Assembly: GCA_007644065.1 (NCBI GenBank)
Contig: VJWN01000019.1
Location: 620,001 to 684,000, forward strand
Length of the DNA stretch: 64,000 nt
Direction: 5' to 3'
Source: Margaritispora aquatica
Taxonomy: Eukaryota; Ascomycota; Leotiomycetes; Helotiales; Discinellaceae
Shown piece by piece: positions 9,416-21,248 of this stretch (position 1 is its first letter; each line of letters begins with the position of its first letter). The position numbers were made by a program, and so were the translations under genes. The notes below the pieces were generated by a model. That model ran no database searches and had not been told where the DNA came from. It saw only the letters and a program-made list of their open reading frames with translations.

Positions 9416-12373
9416 CTAAACGCGAGGGATAGGCGGCAAATCCTTGTCCAGGCTGGTCCTGCTGATTTTCCTCATATTGCTATTCATAGTAGGGCTGTAA
9501 TCCTTTGCTGGCGTTAAGGGTCGGCCATCGTTGTAGTCTTTTGCAGGTGTCATCGGTCTCCTCTCCCCATCCAGATTCTCATTACTCCTCGTACTTCGTC
9601 CACCTGTGCTGCTAGCCTCTCCCATCTCCTCAACCACAGGCAAAGTCTGACCTTGGAGACCTCCTGAGCGCTCGGCACTCGGACTTCGAATTGCTGTAAT
9701 TTTCCTGGGTTCAGGTCGATGGCTCTCATCATCACCTCGTCTCTCCGAGCGGAGTGCCTCGTGCTCGTTCCTCAAAATTGTCGCATTTACATTCCCATTT
9801 CGATGTACTTGTTGCATCTCTGACCTCCTTGAAGACTCTAATGATGTTGTGTTTCGGTTTGAAACTGGGTTAGAATTCGTGTGTGGTATCGATGCTCTGG
9901 CCGAATTTTGTGCGTCGCGCGCTGCTTCCTCTGGACTCTTGGTAATGCCTTCGATGAATTCAACAAATCGGTCTCCGTAAGGAACAGGTGAAATCGGAGA
10001 GATAAGTTTCTTATCAGCTGTCAAACCCTCTAATTTTCTATTAGTATTTCAAGATCGAGGTAAAATAAAATAAAATAAAAAGTGTTTTTACTTACTAAAG
10101 AAATGCTCCATCTTTTTCAACGTTCCATAGTGAGTGAGACAATCGATGATCGAAAGGAAGAATATTTCGTCTCCAGGACTGTTGTCCTCATGTGTGGCCT
10201 GGAAGCCTCCATCATCACTGTAGAAAATAAAGTCTTTCTTTGCAGCATTCTCCTCGAGGAAGTCAGGCATCTTAGAGCTGCTTTGTCCGATTGGAATTGG
10301 CTTCTCCTGCTTGATTATTTGCCTCAGTTCTCGAGCTTTCCGTGCGGTCTCGAGCTTGCTTGGAGTTCTCATCAGCATCCCACGACCGTCTGGGCCTCTA
10401 TCAACACCGTCTGCTGAGGTGTCCCCGCCTGGTTGGAATACTTGAAGAGTCTTGTCTCGGAGATTGTCCTGGTTTCCTCTGCTGAGATCATGAATACCAA
10501 CAAGCATGCTGTAATCCATAATCTTCAACCTCTGTAGTAGCTCCACGTCCCTCTCCATTTGGTCGAAAAACAAACTTTTCTTCTCGGGTCCAAATTCAAG
10601 ATGCAGATTTCTTCGTAGCCAATTAAGATCCTTCAGGGTTGCTCGTGGGTTCTTCTCTAGGTCCTCTTCCTTAAAGTCTCGACCTATTGTAGATCCTTTC
10701 AGATCAAAAGTTTGGTGAATATCTCTGTGTGGTGGGAAAAGGTTGTTCATGACGACAAAGTGTATCTTTTTTCCATAAGGCACTTTGACTCTGTGCAACC
10801 CGTAGAACTGGGACAGGAGCGTGTTTGGGTACTGCTCGACGTGTGCATAATACTCCTTCAAGATCTTCCGTAGAAACTTATGCTCGGCGTGATGAATGGT
10901 TTTGATGATATACTTGTAGTCTCGCGAAAAGTAGAAGAAGCTGCCACTCTTTCCTGGCGATCCAAGCTCTGACAAAATGTATTTGCTCGTTAGGGACATC
11001 AAATAGTCTGCTGGATCAAGCTTGAACTTGGCTCGCAGATGTCGGAATACCCAGGGCGCATAGTCTTTGAATTTGAAATCATACTTCGCCGATGGTGTCA
11101 ACTCGTTCCCAGTACTATAAAATAAGTCAGATAAATCAAAGCCTCCCACCTATTATTCAACTTACATATCGAATGAGAATTTGTGCCGAGCCTCGAAGTC
11201 TGCGTCTGTCAATGGTCTGTCCAGCTTCGCGTTCGTTCTCGAGACAGTAAATCGGATCCCAGTCAGCATATTGTATGCTGCAACATAATTTGCGTGGTTT
11301 TGATCAACCTTTGTGCCTACAAGTACTCTATCGTCATCTTCTTCATCCTTCCTTCTCCTTTTACTTGCGCGCTTTTGTCGCACAGCTTCCGCCCAGAGCA
11401 TAGCATCTTCATCCGGTGCTATCTCTTCGTGTGGCATATTTGAATGTATCGATTGAGTATTCCTCCGATTGAGACTTAAAGATCCACGTCGAGTTCCTGT
11501 TGCCACAACTGTTGGTGAAAATCTCCCGCTGGTATATAAAACATCATCTCCGTCCCTTGAACCTCGGCTGGGGCCTGCTTTTGGGACTTGAAGCGTATGC
11601 CGGTGTTTAAGCTGAGTAGCACCTGGATGCGTAGGTGGGGGATTCGCAGAGGTCGAAGGAATAGGCGGTGCAGGATATGCCGGTGGGGAAGAGAATCGAT
11701 GAGGTGATGCTGGATTCCGAATGGGAGAGTCCACGGGTAGAGGGGTAGCTGGTACCAACGCAGAGGTATATGTCAGAGGACCAGGACTCAGAGGATTGGT
11801 TGAGATGGGTGCTGGTATAGATGATCTCTTGGGAGGTTCAGCATCCCCATTCACGGTCGGTCCTAGTTCTGCATACACAGCATGTCCATTTCCGTTTGTT
11901 GACGCGATCGAGTTCCTATCACTGTACAGACTGCCCGATATCCCATTTTGCATTGGAGCGACCGGTGCTGGGCTCCTCCTTCCATTCTCAGCAGAGTTTC
12001 CATTACCATTGCCATTGCTATTGCCATATACTCCATTCACTGACAAGGCACTTCCGTTTTGAGATGATCGGTGGTCCCAGCTGCTTGCACTTGATCGTCC
12101 ATTTGCCATGGGACTGGGACTTGAGTCACGAAGCATATCTCCATTGACCAGAGGTCTGCCACCATTTACAATATGTCCTCCATCCATATATCCGTCTGAT
12201 CCGTCCGCGAGGCTGCCTTTTATCGATGTGTGTGTTGAGGATCTCCAGTTGCCATTGACTTTCTCGTGGGACTGGCGGACGTGGCTGGGCACATCATAGA
12301 GCGGACGGCTGGACTGGTACATAGAATTTGTATCATCGGCCAGATTTGGCATTTCAACAACTGCGTGTGGCAT
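9416..12373 (-). CDS. mss4: phosphatidylinositol-4-phosphate 5-kinase (Mss4/Its3 type)
   Basis: The enzyme phosphorylates PI4P to PI(4,5)P2 at the plasma membrane, controlling actin, endocytosis and cell-wall signalling. Exons are 11166-12373, 10096-11114 and 9416-10029 (about 946 aa); the introns are 51 and 66 nt, the latter with a TACTAAT branch point. The first 350 residues are low complexity, as in fungal homologues. The kinase domain runs from about residue 390. Visible motifs are TFDLKGSTIGR (about 537-547), IMDYSMLVGIHD (about 599-610) and the C-terminal YGDRFVEFI. Splicing restores HFFKGLTADKK across intron 2, as expected of the family. The Ser/Thr/Pro-rich tail is probably regulatory. 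The ATG at 12373 (MPHAVVEMPN) is the first in frame; a CTAAC plus GGTAG acceptor near 12425 suggests a further 5' exon that I could not place. Confidence 0.9.
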
Positions 12374-12439
12374 TCGAAGGATTGATGCAGGTGTTACCAC
12401 CTTATCGGAATTGTTGCAAGCTACCAAAGCCAGTCAAAA

Positions 12440-13371
12440 GGAGTTAGGATCTGCGAGCCGGTTACAGTTTCTTGGCGACTCGCGTTTTCCTGGAGCAGTT
12501 TAGTGACTCAAGAGGGAAAACCACGTCAATCAGCTTCTCAGCATGTATCACTATTGTTGGAAATCATCGAGAAACGCGGTGAAGTTCATGAGGTCGTTGG
12601 GGATGTAGTCTGGGTGACAAGACGGAAGATGAGGGTGGATGTGGAGTGCTGTCAGGGTACTATTGAATCGCAATTCTAATTCTATTTCTATCCGGTTGCC
12701 GGTCGTCAACAGCGCAAGGAGAGAGGCTATGCTGAGGTGCACAGATTGTCCCTCCACCACACCGAAACCACGTCAAAGAATATACTGCACTTCGTTACTC
12801 CTCGGCACTTGACTGATCTCTTCACACCTCATACCTCATGAAAGTCGCTCTTCCCAGTACGAAAAGAATGGATTTTATGGTGCTAATATAACGAGGTATG
12901 CATTTTCGGGAGACTCGTTTATCCGACCCCGAGAGACATCACTTCATGAGATACGATAGATCAAAATAAGATATCCATAAGTGTGGTACAATACACGAGA
13001 GGCTTTTATTACTGAGCCCTAACGATCACTGCTTTTAAGAAAGCTGGCGTCCATTGTGAAGGCAATATTTTTGTAGCTAGGCTACATGTCATTCTTCGAT
13101 AAGGCAACCTTGCATATATGCATGATGCAATGAGGCATTATCATTCGCTCAGTATCTTTCTTGGCCTTGCTCATCTTGCTATTCGAAGGATGCATCCTTT
13201 TACGGTTGATCGCATGGCCATCTATGCCAGAGAGAAGTTCCAAGTGTTGCTGGTGTCTTATGATTTGCTGTGCTGACGAAGCAGAAGGATAGAACTATGT
13301 AAAGAAGCTCATGCTAACAAGGTGTCATCGCCATTATCATATTTTCTCAGGCAGATCCAAGTCCTTTCACC
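12440..13371. other. divergent intergenic region
   Basis: This separates the minus-strand PIP5K gene from the plus-strand DUF7730-like gene. It probably contains both promoters and the PIP5K 5' UTR, with a short upstream frame near 12550-12590. No other gene is supported. Confidence 0.4.
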
Positions 13372-14206
13372 ATGCCGCCGAGGGGACCGTTTAAAGACAG
13401 CATTTTCTTCCACATACTTGCCGCTTTCTTGGGCCTGGATAGTTTGTCTCTGAAAAATGAGGAGTCTTTTGTAAAGCCTAGGCGTTTGAAGCACCGAAAG
13501 AGAGCCCTGTCTCAACTCTACATTACATCTACAACTCTCAACCTTCGATCAATAGCAGACCCACAGCTTTCTTCGGGACTCTTTCTCTTACCCTCAGAGC
13601 TTCGCGATCAGATTTGGCAACATTGCCTGGGAGGTCTTGAGATACTATTTAAGCTAAAGGACGGCTGTCTACGTGGTTGGACTTGGTGGGATGAAAAGCA
13701 TTGGAAGAAATGTGATCTTCTTGCACTGCCTCTCTCATGTCGTCGCATGTAAGCTTTACCATATCTTAATCCTGTTCAATCTAATATGATGTAGCTACCT
13801 CGAGACTATCGATACGATGTATAGCCAGAACACAATCAGAGTAAGAATGACTGAGTGTGTACTTTATCTTGATCGGGTGTTGTTGCCTCAACGTATCAAT
13901 TCTATTCGATGTCTAGATTTTCAGTGGTATGTCGGCGAGCCACCTGTCGATGGCAGTTCGAACCATAAGGATTGGTGCAGGGTTTGGCACACAATCGCCT
14001 CTATGGAAAACCTGACCGAGGTTAGGATCGAAATTTTTACTGCTATACGTCTCAAACAAAGCTGGAGCCGCGAAGAATTCCGTCTCTTGGAGGATGCGAA
14101 GCAAGTAACTCGGCCTCAGTCTTTTAAATTGAACTTAGTGTGGCCACAGGGACCAACTGCGATTCAACTTTTATGCCAGGTGACCAGGTCTGATATACCT
14201 TTCTAG
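13372..14206 (+). CDS. DUF7730-like protein, copy 1
   Basis: Exons are 13372-13748 and 13795-14206, with a 46-nt intron GTAAGC...GATGTAG in phase 2 (262 aa). The fungal DUF7730 pattern is visible: LPSELRDQIWQHCLGG at about residues 74-89, then LLALPLSCRR, the intron, and IYLETIDTMYSQNTI, followed by a helix-rich C-terminal half with LYLDRVLLPQRINSIR and WHTIASMENL. The family is common and multi-copy in Pezizomycotina; its function is not known to me, although the N-terminal motif resembles F-box-type modules. Two paralogues with the same intron lie at 20039 and 21249 on the same strand. The family assignment rests on motif memory. Confidence 0.7.
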
Positions 14207-15012
14207 ACAGACGATTGGCATAAGGGTGGCTGGCTGCTTGACTGTCTTTGTACATCAAGAAATTGTGAATGTAGATCTACTTAAGTATTGGCAGGAAATG
14301 GGATGATCACAAGTGTGCTTGGTCTGTTTTTGATGTTATATCTCAGTTAAATCCTTGTATCTCGTTTATAAAACAGTTCATACCCGAAAATCGTGCTAGT
14401 GAAAGTCATTATACTGGACAAGCGTCTATCATATATGCAACAAACAGGTCTTCAGGTGGGTGAGCTTCAGGATTTGTCTAAAAACGGTTTGGTCTATGAT
14501 GATGATTAGTCCTAATACGGAATCATTAGCGAGATCTGTGCCTTTGTGTCTGGACATATCTTCACAAAACGCTCAGATAAACCTCTTACATTCCATTTCT
14601 CTTGTTGGATTCTCAAAGAGTCAAATGCAATCACGATTTTCCTTTCAGTGCCAGTCACCTCCTTTGAAGCTACGTACCTATAGAAATTCAAATCCAAATT
14701 TGGTTCAAATCATGTGACATCAGATGGCCTTGATGGATGGACATTCATGGGACACCCTCACTTGACTCGGGTACTTTACCTCTTTATATGCTTTAATTGT
14801 TTCAGTTCACGCTACTTATCTTCGCATGATGTTTTGAGGATGTGTGAAAGACACAAACGTTAAGTATGTTTAATTGTGAAGAAATTGCGGTCCCATCCTT
14901 TCCTTTCCGTTCCTTTCCCCTCTTTCAAAAGTCACAGCTTCACATCATATGCGTTCATATCTTAAACTATTACAAATCTCCAGCTTCGGTGATCACCAAG
15001 TTCTACTGATTT
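14207..15012. other. convergent intergenic region
   Basis: The region lies between the 3' ends of a plus-strand and a minus-strand gene. It holds a C/T-rich run near 14895-14930. I see no gene. Confidence 0.4.
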
Positions 15013-16202
15013 TCAGTGACTGGAAGAGACAGATGTGAGACTACTTACCGTAGTGCTGATAATTCGAGCTGCGAGCGCACAATACGCGAGAGATTCTTGT
15101 CACTTTAATAACTTACTCAAGAACCACTGTCTCATTGTTTAAATACCGAAGTTCCATATCGCATCTTGTGGAGACTTAGCCACCACATTGTGCCATCCAT
15201 ATGCATTGAGGCCGCCTACATCTAGCCGCCTATCGCCAGCGTAGGTGTGGAAGAACTCGTGGAGGATAGTAACATCAAGCAATACCCGAGCGTCCACATC
15301 GGTTGTTGTAAGGACAGGTGCCCAATCTACCACTTGCCAGATAGCCAGCCAATCCATTATATGCTCTCTTACCGTCCCTAAAGATATTATGATGTATGTT
15401 TCTTGAGGTCAGGAACTCGGCAGTAATCAAGGCTTTCAAATAATCTGGGCAGACTTGAATCTGGTCCGGTTGTTTATGCCTTATTGAATTCACGTATGTC
15501 GGTGGCACCTTATCTGTGAATGCCATGGCTTCAAAACAAGGTTCCAGACTTGGAATAATTGGTTTGAGGGCTTTGATGCCTTTATTCTTCAATCTGCCAA
15601 GAGTTGACTTCTCAAAACGATCCAGATTGCAATAGAAAATCTGCAAGATATCAGGGCTCTGCTATTGACTTTGAGTAAATGATTTAACCTACAGCTTGGT
15701 CTCCTTTAGTGGCAGCGAGAGGAATTTCATGTGCTAGAAATAGAATCATATCGTAGAGGTCTTAAGCAATGTTGGTCTGATCATTCGAATCAAACTTGCA
15801 CACTTGCCTTGCGCTTGACTCAGATTTGGTCTTGTATCTGGCAGAGTATAACCTTCAACGTGGCCTTGAGCAGATCCATCTCCTTTGAGAAGCCAGTTTC
15901 CAATACTGACATATTGTTGGTCTGCCGGAAGTACCCAGGGCCGTCTTGTGAGTTCCGTGAAGGCTATTTGTGCCATTTCCATGGCATTCACGACCCCTTC
16001 GGTGACGATTGATCGTAGATTTATTGTCACTGGTCCATGGCTGGTTTGCACAGTCATATCGACTATGTTATGGTCAGCACGCTCTTAAGAGAGAAAGAGA
16101 CTTTACCATACCTTCGCAGGATGCGTCCATGATGTATGCATTGCTTGGATTTTGGGTGAAAATAAGGCCAAGATAAAATATGATGAGGAAAGTGTGCTGC
16201 AT
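15013..16202 (-). CDS. secreted M35-like (lysine-specific type) zinc metallopeptidase, 6 exons
   Basis: Exons are 16112-16202, 15796-16062, 15693-15733, 15373-15640, 15147-15326 and 15013-15095 (309 aa). Exon 1 encodes a signal peptide, MQHTFLIIFYLGLIFTQNPS, with cleavage likely after ...SNA. The zinc motif HEFFHT is at about residues 245-250, followed by DVGGLNAYGW, which resembles the GTxDxxYGW third-ligand region of deuterolysin-like enzymes, and ESLAYCALAAR, which matches the Ala/Tyr-rich end of the fungal family. Every join keeps frame; the donor at 15795 (GTTTGA) is non-consensus and least certain. It probably cleaves proteins outside the cell. It lacks an obvious large propeptide, so it may belong to the M35-like domain family rather than classical deuterolysins. 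Confidence 0.7.
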
Positions 16203-17327
16203 TTTCGACAATGAAGTGAACTACCAGGTCGAGATGGTCTAACTTTTTCTAAGGACAAGAAATTTGGACATCGTCTAATTGGACATGCGTACGCTTTTAT
16301 GATTTCATATCGAATAGGTTGTAACTAGGCAAGTGATGCCAGTTAAAATAGATATATTGTATTTTCTCGGATTTCTCAAGGCTTAACATACCAATGAGGG
16401 GAGCTATAAAATTGATACCACACAACATCCTTCTGTGATAAAAATTGGTCACAGCTCGTGCTGCTTTGGCATACAACTGCATGCAGATAGATTATTTTTG
16501 CACAATCTGACGATATAAATACCTTTCTATTCTATTCTTGGTTGAATCAGCTATCAACAACTGTCGGATCTTACAAAACGAAGACAAATCCAACATTTAA
16601 TATGATGCCATTCATTGGTCCACGGCTCCCACCAACAGCGATATGTTCCGGTGCTTTGGAGTCATCCTAGTTCGATGATAATATGGAGCTCATGAAGGTG
16701 GTGTGTTTGGTTTTGATATCCTATTGCGGCTCGATGTTGAGCGATTTGAGAGCCATGACATCGGCGATCTTACGCAAATGTTGGAGTCTAAATTTATCTC
16801 GCAACGTGCACCGTTGAAAGTTCTAAAGCCATTGTTAGTTTCGTCTTCACCATCGTTGAGGACAAATGTATCTTGGAGTTTGTGGTATTCGAAGTATAGG
16901 GTGTGTGGCCACATCGCCGCAGAATCTCCAGCATCCTGCTGAGCCGCACATGTCAACACACCCAACTTGAACAAATCATGGAAAAGATTATTCTAATTGA
17001 GATGAATTTGTTTATTTCGGCGCCCAGGGACAAATAATACCGTCCCCGAATGGTGTGTCTTCGATTCCGTGAGCTCATCAACACACACTCTGTCACCGCA
17101 TGAGATCCTGACCGTAGAACTAACATGATTGTCTTTCTAGCTTCAAATAGATTTGAAGATTCTAAATTAAGATCTGCTTGGTCTTTATTCCAAGTAATTG
17201 AAGTGCATCTATTGAAAGCAAAGCCAAGTTCTCTTCTTTTGCTTCTTGAATCCAAAATTTGCATTTTCCACATTGCGCCTAACCATTCCAGTCCCATATA
17301 CTTCCTTTGGAAGACGACGAAGGCAAT
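16203..17327. other. intergenic, TATA-like element, no gene supported
   Basis: This lies between divergently transcribed secreted-protein genes. A TATAAATA-like sequence lies near 16513. Overlapping open frames between 16690 and 17297 on the minus strand show no domain, signal peptide or good splice pattern. Confidence 0.35.
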
Positions 17328-19438
17328 ATGCTCATGCTAGTGATAGCTCTTATTCAATTTGGATATACTATTGCTGCGCCAGTTGTCAGTGCAGCTCCAC
17401 CAGAAGCATCATTCCGTGCTTCTCTTGCAGCCAGAGCAGTATCGTGAGGTCCACTTTTCCTTCAAGCTATCGTCGCTAACTTGAACCTCTAGAGCGTCAG
17501 ATTATGGCAGTGAAACCGTGACTGCTACTATTAACGGAACAACCTACACCTTCGTCCATCATGTTGGATTCCAAATTACCAACGATGCAGACAATAACGA
17601 GGTCATTGACATTTCTTCGTCGCTTCGTGACGCCATCCAAAGCATCGTTGATGATAAGTCATTGTGCTCCATCAATGCTACTAGCAGAACCAAGCGAGAT
17701 GATGTTCTATCATTTGACGAGACTTTCTCGCATGATATCGAAAGATGTGTTGATGTCATCAACGATATAGTTGTTAATGCTTGTTTTGCACCACGAATGA
17801 ATGAGGCATTGTCCTTAATCACCAGAGTACCAAGTGGACCACTTGCAATGGCTATACCGGCTATTTCAAATACCATATTACTGCCAGACTTTATTTCAAC
17901 TATCAATCTAGCTTTTGAAATGGCATACGCACGAGCAGAGGCCAATGAATTCTACACCTGGGTATGCGTGTCCTGCTCTTGTCATACTTTCCACGAAATT
18001 TCGTTTAGCCGACAACCAATTACCCAGAAGCTCATTATATTTAAACAGGCTCCACTCGAGAACAGGAGCTTAGCAGTCAAAATTTTAGGTTTGATGATGA
18101 TCTTAGGAAGTCTGCAAAGTCGGAATATTCGAACACAAGCACAGTATGTCTTCAGCAAGAGACTGTTTAGAGATCAGCAAGACACTACAAAGGCCTGCCA
18201 AAATTCTGATGACACTGTAGGTGTTTGACATTAGAATTTGGCCTCACTAGGTACTGATATATAACCAGCCCGCTTGTGTCGATGCAAACTGTCATGGGGA
18301 AAATGGTTTATGCACGACACAAGCAAATCTCAATTGCGAATGTTGACATCTCCTTGAATTATCAACTGGTCCGTATTTCAATCCCACCATGTTCGCCGCC
18401 CAGCAAGCATACTTGGCCTCAGCCCACGTCTCCAGCTTTCCAAAATGCGTTGGTATCGGGACACAAAACGTGATTTCTCGAGCTATGGGAGCAATGGCCA
18501 TCAATGACTTCTGCAGTACCACACTCCTCATTAACGACCAGATACCTCCTGGAAAACGTTATTATGAGTTCGACCCGCCAAATCACAGTGATGGTATACG
18601 AGTGACGGCATACTTTGGAGATGGTTACTCAATTCCTGTCAACGACTGTAAGAAGTACCTTTTCACCATCCTGGATGAGTGTGATGGGAACAATATCGAC
18701 AATCCGGGAAACATGAAGCACGGAGGTACAATCCAATGGGCTGCAGGAGCATACTTTGAACTGACACCGCTCGAAATAAGACCAATGTATTGCAATACGT
18801 ACCACAATCTTAAGTGGGTTCACATCAACCCAGCCATGGATGCCATTCGGCAGTTCTGTACAGATCAAAGTATTACTGGCCACCCAGGCACTCGAATTTC
18901 TCACCTGCACTACAAAGACACTACGAATGCAGTCACACTATCAATCATGTATACCGAGGACTATTCAATGAGCAATCCAGATTGTGTGAGCCAGTTTCGT
19001 AAAGTCCTCGACAACTGTGATCACAACGATTTTGTCAACAATCCTCTAGATAAAAAGTTTGGTGGGATTTATACCAATGAGCATGGTGTTGTATTCATGG
19101 TAATACCCATGGTCAGTCCACCTGAATACCCTCCCCAGGGGGTAGATGAGAATCTTTACTGCTATAAACCCGTCGTTGGAAACCTCGGAATCTCAGGTGC
19201 AAGTATGCTTACCATCAGCACCACCCTTTGTTCAGGAAAAGGAAAGGTTTATGATAGTGTGTCCGCGTCGTTGGACAATATGAATGTCACCATCAGCTAC
19301 GACGATCTCATGGATGATCTCAGATATCAAAATACTGTTTATTGCCAATCAACAGCTGGCTGGACCGAGCATCTTGTTAAGTCTGATTGCCTTTTCGCAT
19401 TTCAAGCAATTCAATCTGCGTGTAAGTACATGACCTAG
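17328..19438 (+). CDS. large secreted Cys-containing protein, in-frame TGA at 18343
   Basis: I do not recognise a named family with certainty. Exons are 17328-17443, 17493-17961, 18028-18216 (or starting at 18049) and 18269-19438. Intron 1 has a GCTAAC branch box and ends CTCTAG; the others are GTATGC...CCCAG and GTAGGT...AACCAG, all in frame. The start MLMLVIALIQFGYTIAA is a signal peptide. Exon 4 opens with a Cys cluster (ACVDANCHGENGLC, then NCEC), followed at once by TGA (18343-18345). The same frame then runs 364 codons and contains two related modules, CKKYLFTILDECDGN and CVSQFRKVLDNCDHN, each followed by NP and GG. The C-terminal half looks like modules attached to secreted fungal enzymes. 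Either the TGA is a disabling mutation, or an unusual intron removes it. Full length would be about 646 aa, or 282 aa if stopped. Confidence 0.5.
18343..18345 (+). other. in-frame TGA within the secreted-protein reading frame
   Basis: The codons read AAT TGC GAA TGT TGA CAT CTC, and the frame stays open on both sides. No AG acceptor lies close enough for a normal small intron. A 65-nt GTTGAC...GCAAG intron (about 18341-18405) would keep frame but delete residues that look conserved. Confidence 0.6.
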
Positions 19439-20038
19439 CTAGTGATGTTCTCTAGAATGGAAAGTATTAACTCTTAAGTAGGCAGCGCCACAGGGAGAGG
19501 TTATTGGGGCTAAAATTGTATGATTTGGAATGTTGGGATCAACATTCCTCATGTTGGCTAATGGATCTAAATCGAAGTAACTTGAGGGCTGAAGTTTTCT
19601 AACGTTCATGACTGATTATAGGACTTGACGGATTCGACTTCGCCCCGTTGTTATTCCATTACAGCTTTTAAATGCTAGAGCAGGGTTTTAATGTTTCCCT
19701 TGATGTTGATCTGATTCCTTTCTTTTCGCAAAGTAGGCTTGCTGCATCGGTGTCCATTTTTCTCATTGATAGTGTTAAGTTATTCTGAATCCTACGAATA
19801 GAACACCTCGTAATAATAAATCCACACTGCCTGAGAGTACTTCAAAACACCAGTAGCGAGCTGCCTGGAAAGAGTAGATGTTGGGTCTAAAACAGAGGGT
19901 TGGAAGCTTGTATCGTAACTGATAAGGGGGTCAGCTTTCGAAGCCTACTGAAGGTACCTTGCCGCTTGACGAGCTTGGAAGGTCACATGATCACACTATT
20001 TTTCGTTCCGCCCGTGCCAATGGAAAGAAACGAAGCAA
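19439..20038. other. intergenic, no gene seen
   Basis: This is a 600-bp gap between the secreted-protein gene and the second DUF7730-like gene, both on the plus strand. It should hold a terminator and a promoter. I found no further feature. Confidence 0.4.
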
Positions 20039-20906
20039 ATGTACCCGGCGAAACAGATCTTCTGCCACCATTCTCATGAGCGCCGAGCACTTTGCTTTGC
20101 CACTATGCTAGTTGTCCATGGTTTGGGGTGTATCGAATATGGCCTAAAACAGACTAGTCTTACACTGTCACACCTGCTTGTTGCCCAAAGTAGCACAGAT
20201 TCCGGGACATCGAAACCTCGAAAGGAGGCGTTATCTCAAGACTTTCAAAGTAGCGACAATGTCAAGGCACAGAAGATCTCAAAGATAACTACTATACCAG
20301 CAGAGCTTCGCAGCCAAATATGGAAAGAATGCGTGACCGGACGCCGCCTTTGCTTTGAAGTCAAAAGGAGTGGCGGCTTCCAACAGAGCTCGCTTAGGCC
20401 AAGAGTTCGGAATCTTCTTTCATTATCTTTGACCTGCCGAAAAATGTATGTATACATCTCACTGGTTATAAATGCATCTAACGAGGCCTAGTTATTCAGA
20501 AACAATTACGCTTCTGTTTAGATTGAACGCAATTCAGTTTGAAACACAAACTTGTGCATTATATTTGGACAGACTACTATTGCCCCAGCGCATTCATGAG
20601 ATCAGATCACTCACCTGTTCTTGGTATGTTGATATACCACCCAGTACTGGAAGTTCAAAGCATGAAGATTGGATGAGAAGCTGGGAGATGATCGCCTCGA
20701 TGCAAGGGTTGAAGGACCTCAATGTTTCGCTTTTCACTTATTATCTTTATCAACCAGACTTGACTACAGCAGAATCAACGCTCCTGCAAGATTTGAGGTT
20801 GATCACGCAGCCTACGACATTTAAGTTATCCTTGGTGTGGCCAGAGAACTCGGAAGCACCACTGATAAACTTCCTATGCGAAATATTTCGAGTGCTCAAT
20901 GGATAA
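20039..20906 (+). CDS. DUF7730-like protein, copy 2
   Basis: Exons are 20039-20445 and 20492-20906, with a 46-nt intron GTATGT...GCCTAG in phase 2 (273 aa). The pattern of copy 1 recurs: IPAELRSQIWKECVTG, LLSLSLTCRK, the intron at the homologous place, IYSETITLLFRLNAI, LYLDRLLLPQRIHEIRSL, WEMIASMQGL and QPTTFKLSLVW. The leading 75 residues are variable. Function is unknown. The open frame has no defects, so the copy is probably expressed or recently active. Confidence 0.7.
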
Positions 20907-21248
20907 GGGGTGTAAGCTTGACTAGCCTGATATCTGAGTTGCGTGGGCAATTGAAGGAAGAAGAGTCTCGAGTTGCACCTATGTTGATACTTTTAATTCC
21001 GATTAGAAAAATACTCTTATTGGTGATTTTGCATGGTTGCGTCTGTGTCACACCAACACATCCTGCTCAGCCTTTTGCTGCAGACATAACCCAGACAGGG
21101 GTAGCGAATGTTGGACACTCACAAATTGCGCGCTAAGTGGAACATCCCATCTGTTCACATCTCTTTGGCATTTTCATAAATTTCTCCTTCTCTTTTCCCA
21201 ACTACCGAAATTGCCCCACCCTCCTATCAATTGAGTAAGCGATTCAAT

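Noticed and set aside
15327..15372. Apparent frameshift in the M35-like peptidase gene
   Set aside because: A 46-nt intron GTAAGA...GGTAG in phase 1 joins the two frames cleanly, so no frameshift is needed.
16690..17297. Two overlapping minus-strand frames upstream of the secreted-protein gene
   Set aside because: They start at non-ATG codons or overlap the plus-strand start region, and show no domain or signal peptide.
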